Shown: one piece after another, positions 1-16,429 of the stretch
How the letters are laid out: every line of letters begins with the position of its first letter
How positions within the stretch are numbered: position 1 is the stretch's first letter
From: Cristatella mucedo
Taxonomy: Eukaryota; Bryozoa; Phylactolaemata; Cristatellidae
DNA: 64,000 nucleotides
Reading direction: 5' to 3'
NCBI GenBank assembly: GCA_009760855.2
Contig: WPIO01000004.1
Coordinates: forward strand, 13,014,001 to 13,078,000
Made by a program: the position numbers and the translations under genes
Notes under the pieces: model-generated
Seen by the model: only the letters and a program-made list of their open reading frames with translations
The model's database searches: none
What the model was told of the DNA's origin: nothing

Positions 1-1520
1 CCAGGGATGAGTCACGCCGGCGGCGCGCCATTGAACCACTTCGCTCGACCGACTCGAAAAGCAGGCGGCACGCTGCTGCTGCCGCTGCCCACTTTGCGCT
101 CGTCAGATCCGCGCCCGGCGGCGGCGGCCGCCGCCGCCGCCGGGCGCGACGGCGGGCAGCGAAAATGGCACCAACCGCAGCGCAGTGTACGCGGCGCAGC
201 CGCACTCATCAGTTTCTTTTTCAGGAAGCCAGGAGTTCGCTTAGCGCAGTCTCAAAAGAGCGGCCCGGCCCTTAATGGCGGTGCAGCTCGTTTATCCGCG
301 CCCGCCGGCCGACGCCGGGGCGAGCGCCGAGACCTCGCCGCGCTAACGACGTCGCCCGAGCGAGCTCGCTTTAAAGGCAAAGTGCGCCCTAAGCATAGCG
401 AACGCGAGCCATTTATCTGGCATCTGCAGACGGCATTCCTAACCTGAAAAACCGGGCGATATGCGTATGCGAAGCCCGGGCCCGCGCAATTCGCTCGGAC
501 TGGCCGCACGGGCGGCCGCATTCGCGCGCGAGAGAGAGAGAGAGCGTCGGCTTTGCGTCCCTCGCACAGTGCGTCGAAGCCTGCAGTGCCGCTGACAGTC
601 GCTAGCGAGGTTCTAGCCTTTGGCGACGAAGGTCACGGACTCGAACCCTACGGAATATAGGAAACAGCGCCCGGACAGAGATAAAGCTCTCTTAGTTAGG
701 GTGACGCCAGCTGAGTCCTGCGCATTGTCGTGCTCTGGGCACCTGAACGATGTTTTTTAGATCAGGGTCAAGGGTTCGAGTGCAGCAGTTGACAATTCCT
801 TATTGCACCAAAACCACAGGCTTCTTAAAACCTCGCCACCAACTCGACTGTTGGATCAGTCGAGTTTACTTTACACCACACTTTTTCCCGCATTTCTTTT
901 TATTTTCTCGCTTTACTAGCGGACTGCCTCCCCGGAGTTAATCGGGCGGTTCTACGACAGTATCGAGCGAAGCGAAGCTGGCGAAATAATCCGTTACAAT
1001 AACTACTGACGGTTCGCGCTTCAATTACGTAACGCCATGAAGCAGCGGTAGCTACTCGGAAGCAGAGCGTGCGCAAATAATGACAATCACGAAAGTGGAA
1101 GCGGTGCCCATTAGCGATATCTTCGCATATTCGTACCGCGATGGGACGCACGTAGTTGCTTAGAGGTTAAGACTCAAGGCAGTTTAAGCACTCGAACGAG
1201 GGAGGCGTGGTCCGAGATTCGCACCCTCGAAGTCGCTATCGTTGCCAGTTGACGCTAGAGAGTGCATTGCCTCCAGCGCATGGACTTCGACGGCTGGAAT
1301 CTTTCTACGCGCGTGTCGCGTTCGCGACGGAATCGCTGTTACTTTGCGGCTACCACCCCCATGCCTTCGCTCGTGACGAGCGGGCCGGGCCACACGTCTG
1401 GCCAGCGCTGGCTCCGAGCACGCGTGCGGCGGCTTGCAATCGTCGACCGGCGCAGATCTGGCCCTCGCGCGCAGTGCGGCCGCTAAGCTGGGGCATCTGG
1501 CAACGTCTCCAATCCGTCTG

Positions 1521-1552
1521 CCGGCCCTCAGGCGCCGGCGCCTGAGGGCCGG
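1521..1552. repeat. 32-base perfect palindrome, no spacer
   Basis: The left arm CCGGCCCTCAGGCGCC is followed directly by its exact reverse complement. The motif GGCGCC at the centre is repeated just outside the right arm. Such a sequence can form a cruciform or hairpin. No gene feature explains it. Confidence 0.9.
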
Positions 1553-1620
1553 CGCCGACCGCTCGACCTATTGCTGCTTGCGCTCAGCTCGTCCCAAGAA
1601 CTCGGGTGGCGGCGGTGCAG

Positions 1621-1654
1621 ACCGGATGCTGAAGAAGACCGGATGCTGAAGAAG
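1621..1654. repeat. 17-base tandem duplication
   Basis: ACCGGATGCTGAAGAAG occurs twice head to tail with no mismatch. It reads like a recent slippage duplication in non-coding DNA. Confidence 0.85.
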
Positions 1655-1768
1655 CGGAGAAGCGCGAGCATGCCCGAAGGCGCCAGCGAGAGCGCACGCG
1701 CTCGTCGCTGCAGCCGCCGCCGTTCGGTACGAGCGGCCGCCGATTAGAGCGTTGAATCGGACGTCCCA

Positions 1769-1790
1769 GGGGTCACCTAGGGGTCACCTA
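1769..1790. repeat. 11-base tandem duplication
   Basis: AGGGGTCACCT occurs twice in tandem. GGTCA resembles a nuclear-receptor half site, but that is a chance-level resemblance and no function is claimed. Confidence 0.7.
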
Positions 1791-3496
1791 GAGTTCTAGG
1801 TCCTCCGAGCACGCCTTGGCCTAGGGGTACGTCTCTTGCAACTCACACCCTGGCCGTGGGTCGGTTTCCAACCGTCCTGCTGCAGCAGGCCAGTCTTTAT
1901 TGCCTCCTGCCCACTGCGAACGGGGAGGGACAGCTGCTGCTACAGCTCTTCCGCCGCTAAATAAATGAGGATGTTGAATGAGGCAGCTAATCTATAATTT
2001 ATTCCAGGTCGGCAATTGGGCAGGGGGGCTAGGGGCCTTTAGTCCTCAGTGCCCTATGGAAGGTGACCCGGAAGGGGCGAGCCACAGACGCGCCGCTACC
2101 GCTCCCGTCTGCCCCTTGCTCCTCGAGGCCCCGTAGCTCCGCAATGGCTCTAGAGAGCGGCCGCTGAAGAAAGCGGTCTCCTCGAGCGGTGCGGCCGTGG
2201 CGCACGCGTTCAAGTTGTTTCTCAGAGGAGGCGCAACGTCACTTCTTGCTTTTATAAGGCCGAAAAGACTGGGCCGTGCGATGTGTGCCTTCAGTGCGCT
2301 CGCCGAGCGAGCCCCTAGCGGAGGTCCGTATATCCTTTAAGATGAGGAAACTGAATGTTAATGCTTCTGGCACACAGCCTGCCGAGTAGTTTCGGGTAAA
2401 TTTTGGACACACTTGGAAGAAAGGGCGTTTCACCTTGCTAATCCGAGAGGACGGCGACAAATTGGCAGCACGTCGCGATTTCGGTGACTTCAGGTCATGC
2501 TCATTCAAGGTCAAGGTGCATCCTCTTCCTGACACAATTCCGGGTAATCTCCGTCTATCACTCCGCAAAGAGTCAAAGACTCGGTGGGAATGTTACACCG
2601 GAGCTTCCAGGGAGCGCTTTTCGACGGGTTTCGGTGCCCAATCGGTAGCCAACTTCCTCTCGCTCAACAAAGACAACAACGCGAGCAGCGCGGGCGGCTG
2701 CAGTCAGCGCGAGGGCAGTAGAGAAAGTGAGTAGCTTGGATGTAGCAGCTCAGGGTCACTTGAAAAGTCTGTGCAACGGCAGGCATCTGACGCGGACGTA
2801 GACATGGACCTGACGACGAGGAAGCGCGATCCACGAGAAACCGAAAACTAGATATACGAAAACCGGAAATTTCCGGAGGAGGGCGATCCGCCTATCCGCC
2901 AGAGGCGCTGCAGAGTTCGCGGCGGCCGCACGGCGGCCGCACGACGGTGGCTCCGACCGAGAGCGGCTGGCGCCGCTCAAAGCGACCTCCGGCTTCGACC
3001 GATGCTGCCGCGAGCGGCGAGAGGAGGAGGCGAAAGGAGGAGGCGAGAGGAGGGGCGTTCTGACGGGATTGACCGCCGACGACGGCGGCTGCGGCGGCGG
3101 CGGCTGCTGCACCCTCGCAGCGCTCGCATGAATCTGGGCGAGCTGCCTGACCTTTGCTAATGCCGGGCAAATGCGCGGCACGTGTACGGCTCACGGCGGC
3201 AATTACCGCCCGGAGCCGGGGCGGGACAACGGCGGCCGCGGCGGGGCGGAGCCCGGGTGCTGAGCGCCCACGCTCCCCGCACGCTCCCGAGTGCTCGTAC
3301 GACTGCACTTCGCGATACCCGGCGAGCCATTCATTATATCCGTGCATGCGCTCCTGAACCCGCGACGGCGTCAGCGTGCAGAAGCGCAGAGCTCGGAAGC
3401 GGTAGAAGAAAGCGGCGCGCGGCGCGGAGTCGCCGGCGCATGCGCAAAGAAGATGGGCCCCGGCGGGTCCTCGGCGACGCATGCGCGGCCGCGTAC

Positions 3497-7468
<3,972 letters not shown>

Positions 7469-8275
7469 GACAACAGAGCAAACCGAGCGAGCCTCAGCTG
7501 ACAACTAGCATGTGCAGTCCAGCTGCAAACTGGGTAGCGCCGGTGGGCGGCGCGGGGCGCGAGCGAACTGCATAAGCAGATTAATGACCTCGGGTTATGC
7601 TTGCTCTTCCGCCGTCTCGGGTTTCGCGGCTGTGCCCCTACATGTACAAGCGGCGCACTGGCGCGGAAAAATCGATCCTCTCTATATCCATGTGTCGCTA
7701 CGCGACGCATCAAGGCCGCTGCTGCCGCCTTCGGAGGAGCCGCCGCCGCCGCCGGCGGAGCCCGCGCCGCGGCCCGGGCCGAAACGGCGTGCGGCGGCGA
7801 GATGGCCGCCTAAAACCACCGAAGTTTAATCTCGGCCTTTCAATTCCACCGAACTACCCGCGCCGAATTGCGTCGTCTAGAGAAAAAGACGACGCCTCGA
7901 ACTAGGGAAAAACTCTCATTCCCTCGGTCTGGGATCAAGCAGCCGGCAATGAGCAATGCTCACCCGGCGTCCCGGCCGCTCTCTAAACGCTTCGACCATT
8001 CGGCGTCGCAGAGTTTCGCAGCGGCGACCCCATCTCTGATCGCGGCCCCGGGGCAGCCGGGCGCAGCCACCTCGCGGCGCTTCGCAACGAGCCATCTCTG
8101 CTCGCGTTTCATGCTGCTCGGGCTCGTCAACTGTAGCAGCCTTCGGCGCTGATTTTGCAACGCGTCTTTACTCTCGCAGCTCCCTAGTCAGAGGATCCTT
8201 GACTGTTACAGCCTTCGGCCCTCAACCCGCCGCAGCAGCTGACACGAAAGACTGGAGGACGGAGCGCCACCGCAC
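7469..8275 (-). promoter_or_regulatory. 5' UTR and probable promoter of calmodulin-like gene
   Basis: This is CpG-rich sequence directly upstream of the minus-strand ATG at 7468-7466. A short upstream ATG frame (five codons, near 7505) precedes the main start and overlaps none of it. No TATA box is obvious. The transcription start cannot be placed from sequence alone. Confidence 0.4.
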
Positions 8276-8277
8276 GT

Positions 8278-8956
<679 letters not shown>

Positions 8957-10344
8957 GCGTCCTTCTATTGACGGACTCCATTAAACGCGCCGCGCGAATG
9001 ATTCGCCGCCCAGCAGTCCTGGCCAGCCCGTCCGTGTTAAAAATACTTTATTTATTTAAAATAATAATAAGTGTAAATTCTCCTGTGGGCAGACCCGGGG
9101 TCAGCGCACTGAAGGAGAGACGCGAGTAGAGGGACTCTTCTGCCCCTCCGAGCAACGGCAACGTACTTCCGTTTAGGGAGAACAAAACACGTTCCCGCCG
9201 CAGCGGAATGAGCCCTGCTCTCAAAAATCTCCTTTTAATTGTCGTCTACAGAGAGACCGGTACGTCGCGTTTGGAGACCCCCGAAAGCTGGGCGCGGAAG
9301 GTTCCCCGTTCGGCGAGCTTTCGTGAGCCCGTGTTAATAGATCAGCGACGCTAAGTTTTTGCGAGCAGTCGCGCACAGCAAAGCACAGCATCGACCATAC
9401 AGCAGGCAGTGAACTAGCATTTGCAGGAAGTAAGGCAAGAACACACGACCGACGTAGCCGATCCTGGGCCCGGAGAATCTTATTGGGTTGGGTACGCTGT
9501 TCTTCTTCGTCTACTTCCGCCGACGTTGTACGTTATCGTGGTACAGCGGACCCAACAGTTGGCCTTCCTCAGGAAAACCGCCTTGAAACTGCGAGCCGCA
9601 AGAAGACTGTCTGAAAAGGTTCTCTAGCTCTCTGAATAGACATTGATTCTCTCCACTGTGGTTTAGCCGAAAGCCTGATGCTCACGCGGAAGTCTTTTTA
9701 CATCCAACCGTCTTGAAAGATAGACAGACGAACCGCAATTTGTATAGCCTGAAACCCCGCGCTTGTGGCCGAAAGGCCTCTTTAGAGCTGCCTAAAAATA
9801 ATTACATCTGTTGCGCTTCTAAAAATGTCACCCGCATTTCAAAATAATATGGCCGCTACCTTTGGAAACCGACCACAAACTTCGAACGAAATGCGAACCT
9901 GTCTATCGCCCAGTAAAAAGCACCATCATTCAAAAATGAGCCGGAAATACCCTCTGAAACCGTGTGAAAAACCGCTTAAATCCGCCCTGGCCGAAGGTGC
10001 GCTGCCGCTAAGCGTCTAAAGTCGCTCTTTACGTCCGAGGGCTCTCGCGATTTTTCGTGAGGGTGAGCTAAAAGCTCCAGACATTCTCGCCTCCCGACAT
10101 AGAGCACTCTCACATGCGTTCAAGTTCGTTGCAGAATTCTTCGAAAACCGAAGTTCTTGCGAACATCGTATACGGAAACGATACAGCTAAGACCTGTTTA
10201 AAGTTATTCTGCTTGTTATTTGACCGTAGTGCGTAAGAAATTACGCGCCTATGGATATCTAAACGCTTATCGCTTCGGGCTGCTGGGTCTCACATACCGG
10301 CGGCTGCCTTAGCTACGCCGGCGGCTAGTAACCTGCATGCTAGT
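8957..10344. other. unassigned intergenic sequence
   Basis: No convincing exon, repeat family or RNA gene is seen. Near 9040-9070 there is a short A/T run. The right end may include the 5' UTR of the LINE that follows. Confidence 0.5.
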
Positions 10345-10499
10345 TATAATCGTCAGCAGCTGTTATCGCTTCGTCATCGTAGATCAAATGCATTCCTAGA
10401 TATTAATGATGTTCTTAAGATTCGTGAACTATGTTTTAACAAAAAAAAAGCACCCGTATCCGCCGTGGTGGCCGGAACCGCCAGGTCAGACGCCGCTCG

Positions 10500-11249
10500 T
10501 TGGGCGGGAACTTCGAGCTGAGTACCCGCTCGTTTGGTATTCCTAGCATTGTCTCGAACCGCTCAGCAAGCTCCCCCACATTCGTCACTGTGAAGCTCTC
10601 TAACTTAGTGGTCATCAGGCCTGTTATAACTCCATCGGTCAGAGTTAACGCTTGCCTTTGGAATCCTTGCTCAATGTGCAATGAACCTCTGGTAATAAGC
10701 GACCTTATTTCTGAAAACGGTCTCGACCTGCTCGCCCAAACTGAAACTTGGCTAAAATCGATAAACTGTCCGACAATTAAAGGCGCTACCTTAACTGGTT
10801 TCTCATTCTTTCACACCCCTAGATCAATCAAAACTGGAGGTGGAGTTGCTGTTATCGTGCCCTCGAAATTCAACTTCAAGCCATTTGCAGTACCGTCGAA
10901 GCAGTCTTTTGAATCAATTGCCTTGGTCTCACCCGAAAACAAGCTACCGATGGCGGCAGTAGTCTATCGCCCACCAGGTACCAAATCCTCCTTTATCTCA
11001 GATTTCTCCGATCTCATTTCGATTCTGTGTGCAATAAATCGATCCTTCCTCGTTATGGGTGATTTCAACGTTCACTTTGACAACTTATCTGATGCCTTCA
11101 GCACTGAATTTCGTGCATTGACTGACTCATTGTCTCTTGCAGCTCATGTGCATGACCCTACTCACATCAAGGGTCACACACTCGACCAGATTTTCTCGTA
11201 CAACTGCACTTTGTCATCACCAATTATTACCAAATCCTGCTTATCTTAA
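10500..11249 (+). pseudogene. L2-A endonuclease domain (APE type), broken
   Basis: Recognisable blocks are TETWL, TGGGVAVI, VYRPPG, the catalytic LVMGDFNVHFD, and a HTLDQIFS block. The frame ends at TCT TAA CAC where the family has Ser-Asp-His, so the stop codon falls at the catalytic Asp position of the SDH motif. Nicking activity is therefore lost in this copy. Confidence 0.88.
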
Positions 11250-12121
11250 CACATGCAGATCTCATTCAATCTACACTGTGTGCCCACCACTTCCTCTGCT
11301 AAAATAACCTGTGAATCGCGAAACCGCAAGACCCTTGACATCGATGCTGTCCGTGCGAAGATATCTGCTTCGCTTCTGCTGCTCAGTCCTCCCTCCGATC
11401 TGTCATCATTGGTAGCTAGCTACAGCACGGCACGGCACTAGCTGACGCGCTCGACGAGTTTGACTTTGTTCTGACAAAGCGCACTGTGCACTCACCCGCC
11501 TACGGTTTACCACAGACATTAAACTAGCAAAGTCTACTAAGCACAATCTTGAAAAAAGCATACACGAGATCAGGACTGACTGTCCATTGACAGGCATATG
11601 AAGACTACTGTAGGTCGTACAAATCGATCCTAGCAAACGCCAAGTCTAGCTTCTATAAAAACATTGTTGAATCACAGATTCACATCGAAAAATGCTGATG
11701 TCGACGATCAACCATCTCCTCAACCGCTCCCAAATTAGTTCCTTACCTAATGATCCTTGTGATGATCTAGCCGATCGCTTCTCTCGATTCTTTGTTCAGA
11801 AGATAGATGAGATCAGGGAGTCCATCCCTGCGATGACAACATCCCCCCTAGAATGCTGTTCCCCAATTCCTGGCTGCACATCAACGTCTACATTTAAGCA
11901 GGTCACTATTGATCTTGTCCTGAAGTTCATATCCCAATCAAAGATGACAAAAAGTCCTCTAGACACTATTTCCACTGTCCTGCTCCTACGTTGCATTGAT
12001 CTGCTGCTGCCGTGCATAACTAACATCATGAATATGTCATTAGCCTCAGGTCATGTCATAACACCTTTCAAAAAACTGTAGTCAGGCCACTTCTCAAGAA
12101 AGCGACACTAGACCGGAGTTT

Positions 12122-13006
12122 TTGAGCAACTACTCTCCAGTCTCCCTTCAACCATTTCTATCAAAGACACTGGAACGGGTCGTGGCGGACCAGCTAAACT
12201 CATATATTGAAGCTTCAAACCTTGCTAGTCTGGCTTTAGAGCTAATCACTCCACAGAGTCAGCATTGCTTAGGGTGTACAAAGACCTACTTAGGAATGCA
12301 GACATAGGTAGCGTGTCTCAGCTTATTTTGCTCGATCTTTCGGCAGCTTTTGATACTATCGATCACAAAGTTCTTCTAGAGCCCCTCCCATCTCGCCTGG
12401 GCATCACTGGCAGTGCTCTGCAATGGTTCAGATCGTATCTCAGCGGGAGACTACGGAGTATTGACGTGAATGGACAAAGATCATCTGAGGTACCTCTGAA
12501 ATATGGTGTACCTCAGGGCTCCGTGCTAGGTCCGTTTTTTCCCCGTTTATACTCTCCCTCTTGCTGATGTGATTGCCAAGCACAATCTAGGCTTTCACTT
12601 CTATGCAGATGACACTCGGTTGTATCTTTGCTTTGATCCTTCCCAGCCTTCGAGCACCTCGAATTTTCTCAACTCACTTGCTGCATTTATTGATGACATC
12701 CGCACATGGATGGCAGCAAATTTTCTGAAACTAAACGATGATAAAGCTAACTTACTAGTTATGGACAAACCCAGTGTGATTCACAAATTGGAAAGGCTGA
12801 CGCTCAAAATTGGCTCGGCCAGCATATCTCCTGTCGAATCAGCTCGAAATCTAGGTGTGATGCTCCAAAGTGACCTCTCGTTAGACGACCACATCAGCTC
12901 CACAATCAAGCCTGCCTACTTTCAGCTGCATAACATTGCTAAAATTCGGGCTTGTTTAGATAAGGATACCACATCTAAGTGGGTCCGTGGGTCCATGCAT
13001 TTGTGA
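12122..13006 (+). pseudogene. L2-A reverse transcriptase domain, frameshifted
   Basis: Fragments in three frames cover the domain. NYSPVSLQPFLSKTLERVV marks the start, LDLSAAFDTIDHKVLL holds the first catalytic Asp, GVPQGSVLGP is the next block, and FYADDTRLYL is the catalytic YADD box at about 12600. Frameshifts occur near 12.2-12.3 kb and near 12.54-12.57 kb. Downstream at 13100-13558 the C-terminal region typical of L2 proteins continues in another frame. Confidence 0.9.
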
Positions 13007-13733
13007 CATTCCGTCTTGACTTCTGTAACTCACTGCTTGCTGGCCTACCGGCATGTGCTATCAGGCGATTACAGCTAGTGCAAAACTCTGCAGCTAGGCT
13101 TGTCTGTCATGAGCGTTGAAGTTGCCACATCACACCACTTCTCGCCGACCTGCACTGGCGACCAGTCAAGCAACAGATCGACTTCAAGGTTTTGTCGCTC
13201 ACTTTTAGGTCACTTCATTCTTTGGCTCCAGCCTAACTCTCAGATCTACTCCCCCATCAGGCCAAGCACCGTACCACCCGCTTTTCGGAATCCAACAGTA
13301 TACCCAATACCTCGTACAAACCTCAAATCTTTTGGAGACCTTGCATTTAGTTCGTATGCTCCCAAAGCCTGTGACTCCCTACCGACTTTCGCCAGAACAT
13401 CCCCTGACTTGACCGCATTTAAAAAAACTTTAAAACGCACCTATTTAGGACGGTATTTAGTGGGTCCCTGTGATTCGTCATTTTCTGATTTAGGTCCCTG
13501 TGATTCGTCCTTCACGTGCTTATGCGTGCTGACAAACTGTTGTACATGCTACCACTAACCACATTTGCATGCTGACTCTGTGCATGTCACCCCTAACCAT
13601 GTTATTCATGTTGTTTATCAAGCATGATATTACTCATCATTCAATCGCGTTTTCCTTTGCAGCAAATGTAAAGCGCCTAGAAAGAGATTGAGTTCTCTGA
13701 GGGCTCTTTATCAAGTGCATTATTATTATTATC

Positions 13734-14747
13734 AAGATCAGTTAGTACTTATTATCTTATATCTTGTCGCAAATTGAGATTTACTAAAGCCAGAGTAGGA
13801 GCCAGGATTTGTATGTGGTGGGAAGATTTTCAAGTGAGGAGCTATTGTAGCGTACCGTCGAACGAGCGCTCGTCGACTGAAAGCAGGACGCAAGTTCGTC
13901 ATTACTGACGATAGGTACCACGGGGCGACCGAGGTCGCTGGCCCCAGCAGCTGTAGGGCGAGGGGGCAGCGCACCCGCTGGCTAGGCAGCAGACAACAGC
14001 TACCTTGACCGTTCGCAGACTGATACTGGCCCCAGCGACGTGCCTGCTTTCGCGAACAGTACCGCAAGTCCGTCCGTAATGAATGCGGACGAACAAGCCT
14101 ATCAATCTCTCGCTTTTTAATCAGGCCGATGTTCTCGCCTCGGCACACGCACGCGGCGGCGACGCCTAATTAGACGCGAGCGTGATGCAGCAACGCAGCG
14201 TAAATGCTGTTGCATGGACTTCTGAAATGTCTTACTTTAACCAGAGCAGAGGTAATCCACATGCACAGGTGTGCTTCAAAGATTCCGCCGAGGCTCGTCA
14301 GTCGGGACTGATACTCCACTAGCCGGCGCCTAGTTAGGACCAATACTTCCGGACAACTGAGGTAGTTTGTATTCGATCGCAGGGTTCACTGACCAATATG
14401 AAAGTACAAAACAGCTGTCGCGCTGAAACGGATTGCATTTTAGAATTGCGCACCGGGAAAAGGCTGCCGAGCTGTCAGGGGCGATCTCGGCAATTGTTCT
14501 CGGCAAGTGTGGGTTCGACTGTATGTAACGGCGGCCCTTCCTCGGCCTTTGCTTCACGCAGTTCTTCCCACAGGCAGTTACTTTGTCGTAAAGAACAGCA
14601 TGTGGGTAAACTAGCCCTTAAGCATTTGCACAAAAGCAGCAATTACTCTCGGTTAGTGGAAGCAGCATGCCACTGACAAGTGAGAGTGAGATGAGAAGGG
14701 AGCGTGCGAGTGCGAGTGAGGGAAATAAGGAGTGAAAGAGAGAAGGA
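13734..14747. other. unassigned sequence
   Basis: No exon or known element was recognised between the L2-A tail and the GA repeat. Confidence 0.45.
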
Positions 14748-14748
14748 A

Positions 14749-14843
<95 letters not shown>

Positions 14844-14890
14844 ACAATAATGCACTTGATAAAGCACCTTCAGAGAACTCAATCTCTCAC

Positions 14891-14945
<55 letters not shown>
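14748..14945. repeat. (GA)n - L2-A tail remnant - (CT)n inverted microsatellites
   Basis: About 90 bases of (GA)n are followed by roughly 45 bases matching the minus-strand L2-A 3' end (AATGCACTTGATAAAGC, then AGAGAACTCAATCTCT), then about 55 bases of (CT)n. The two arrays are complementary and could pair with the L2 remnant as loop. Confidence 0.9.
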
Positions 14946-14949
<4 letters not shown>

Positions 14950-15094
14950 TAATGAAGAGTAAGAGATAATGAGAGAGTAAGGGGGTAGTGAGTCAGGGAG
15001 GATTAGAGAACAAGAGTAAGGGCAACAAAAGGGTCAGACAGAATAAGAGAAATAGGCTGAGCAATCCTGTTTAGAGGAAACCATTGCGAATGCT

Positions 15095-15570
15095 CGCTAA
15101 TAATAATAATAGTAATATTAATAATAATTCTTTTAAATTATCCTTAGATAACCGAATCTCTATTCGTGTGCTTTAAAACTCGCTGCAAGAGAAGCAATAA
15201 CCAGAAGTTAATGATATGCAAGCTATCACGCTAAGACAAGCATGCAAAAGCACACAAGAAGGCACCCAGGGTCGCTGGTTACATGTACTCTCGGTTAAAA
15301 AGCATGCACTGAATGGTTCACCGACAAAATCGAGCTTTCGTGCATTTGTCGGGTCAAGGCACTGAATCGTGCGCATGAAAGCACTCAAACCATGCAGGAA
15401 AATAAAAAAAGACAAGCTCGCTGGATTGTCATACATAAGCACATCACGCATGTCCTTGGTGATCATGTGCACAGTTTCAGTAACACACAAAAGACAAAAT
15501 ACTTGGATGGAGCAAAGGCTGTGAGAGTAACGCAGTCTGAGGCAGGCCGGGGGGGGGGCATTTGCCCCCA
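15095..15570 (-). mobile_element. L2-B LINE 3' fragment
   Basis: An imperfect (AAT)n tail starts the fragment at its left end, as expected of a minus-strand copy. It is followed by a degenerate form of GAATAGAGATT and then a segment resembling the L2-B copy at 34.8-35.1 kb (shared CACGCTAAGACAAGC-like block and a Gly-Cys-rich remnant). It is old and has no usable frame. Confidence 0.65.
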
Positions 15571-15831
15571 TCCCTCTAGAGCGGGGTAGTGACCTGCGCC
15601 GCGCCCTATTAATACGCTCTCCATTCTGCGAGTAAGGTCAACGACAAAATTATGTCTTAGCTGTGCTCGATGAGCTATAGCCGAGTTCGATTCAAATAGA
15701 CATTATGATTTTGCCCAATTCATTTTTTTATTAATTGCTTGTCTCGTCCCCTACAAACAAACCTTGTATTTCCGGCCCCCTACGTAGAAACCTTACGGGT
15801 CTTTCCGCCCCTTGATGATAATGTTAGTCCG

Positions 15832-15980
15832 CGTGGTGATGACTCAAGCCCGGTTAAGGTGCTCGTCCCGACCAAGGTCTGACTGAGGTCGTGGGCTCGA
15901 GCCCCGAGGCATATGTGAAGCGCCTGAATAGAGATTAAGTTCTCTTGGGGCTATACAAATGAATTATTATTATTATTATA
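15832..15980 (+). mobile_element. SINE-B: tRNA-like head with L2-B type tail
   Basis: The head has a CGGTTAAGGTGCTCG segment and a B-box-like GGGCTCGAGCCCC. The tail reads GAAGCGCCTGAATAGAGATT, then a short spacer and (ATT)n. The tail matches the 3' end of L2-B rather than L2-A. A second full copy lies at 62891-63032 in the other direction. Confidence 0.8.
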
Positions 15981-16429
15981 ATCCCGGTTCCACCTCGCTT
16001 CGGCCTCTGGTTCTGATTAAGGTTTTTAGCCTCCCTTTAATGTCGTCAAATCAGGAGAAGACTATGAGTCAACTTTAGCCTTAAATTTCTAACGCACGAC
16101 GCTGCTGGCATATTTTACTCCAGCTGAAGCTAGAAAAGGGGCAGATAACACTGGCCTGCAAATGAAAACTGCTATTAGTTTTTCAATCTAATAGGTGATT
16201 CAAGCGAAGTTTTGGGGTGCTCTTCCAGAATCTGTAAACCGTATTTACCCAGCAGGTCAGGTATTAAACAATTTGCATTTTAGTATATTTCACAACACTT
16301 TCACAAGAAATACAAGAAGTTTTTACAATATTTTAGTAAAAATACCACTTTCGTTATATAAAATATAAACATAATTCTGCCTTCATTATTAACTGCCTCC
16401 TACTTTACTTTTTGCTATGCTCAGCAGCT

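Larger units (their letters stand above)
1..3496. other. GC-rich region, no gene recognised
   Basis: This stretch lies downstream of the last recognised exon of the minus-strand calmodulin-like gene, so it should hold that gene's final intron and possibly its last exon. I looked on the minus strand for an acceptor followed by two bases completing an acidic codon and then a Phe/Leu-rich tail with a stop, and found none that convinced me. Many open frames here are by-products of high GC. Small direct repeats and a perfect palindrome are listed separately. Confidence 0.5.
10345..13733 (+). mobile_element. L2-clade LINE (L2-A), near full length, disabled
   Basis: Reading on the plus strand there is an N-terminal motif YNRQQLLSLR at 10345, an endonuclease domain (10.6-11.25 kb), a reverse transcriptase (about 12.1-12.7 kb) and a C-terminal region to 13558. 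A 3' UTR follows, ending in AAAGCGCCTAGAAAGAGATT and an (ATT)n tail. This structure and tail are typical of the L2 group of CR1-like elements. The frame is broken at several places, so it cannot now make its own protein. The same 3' end recurs many times in the window, so this copy is a useful local reference. Confidence 0.93.
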
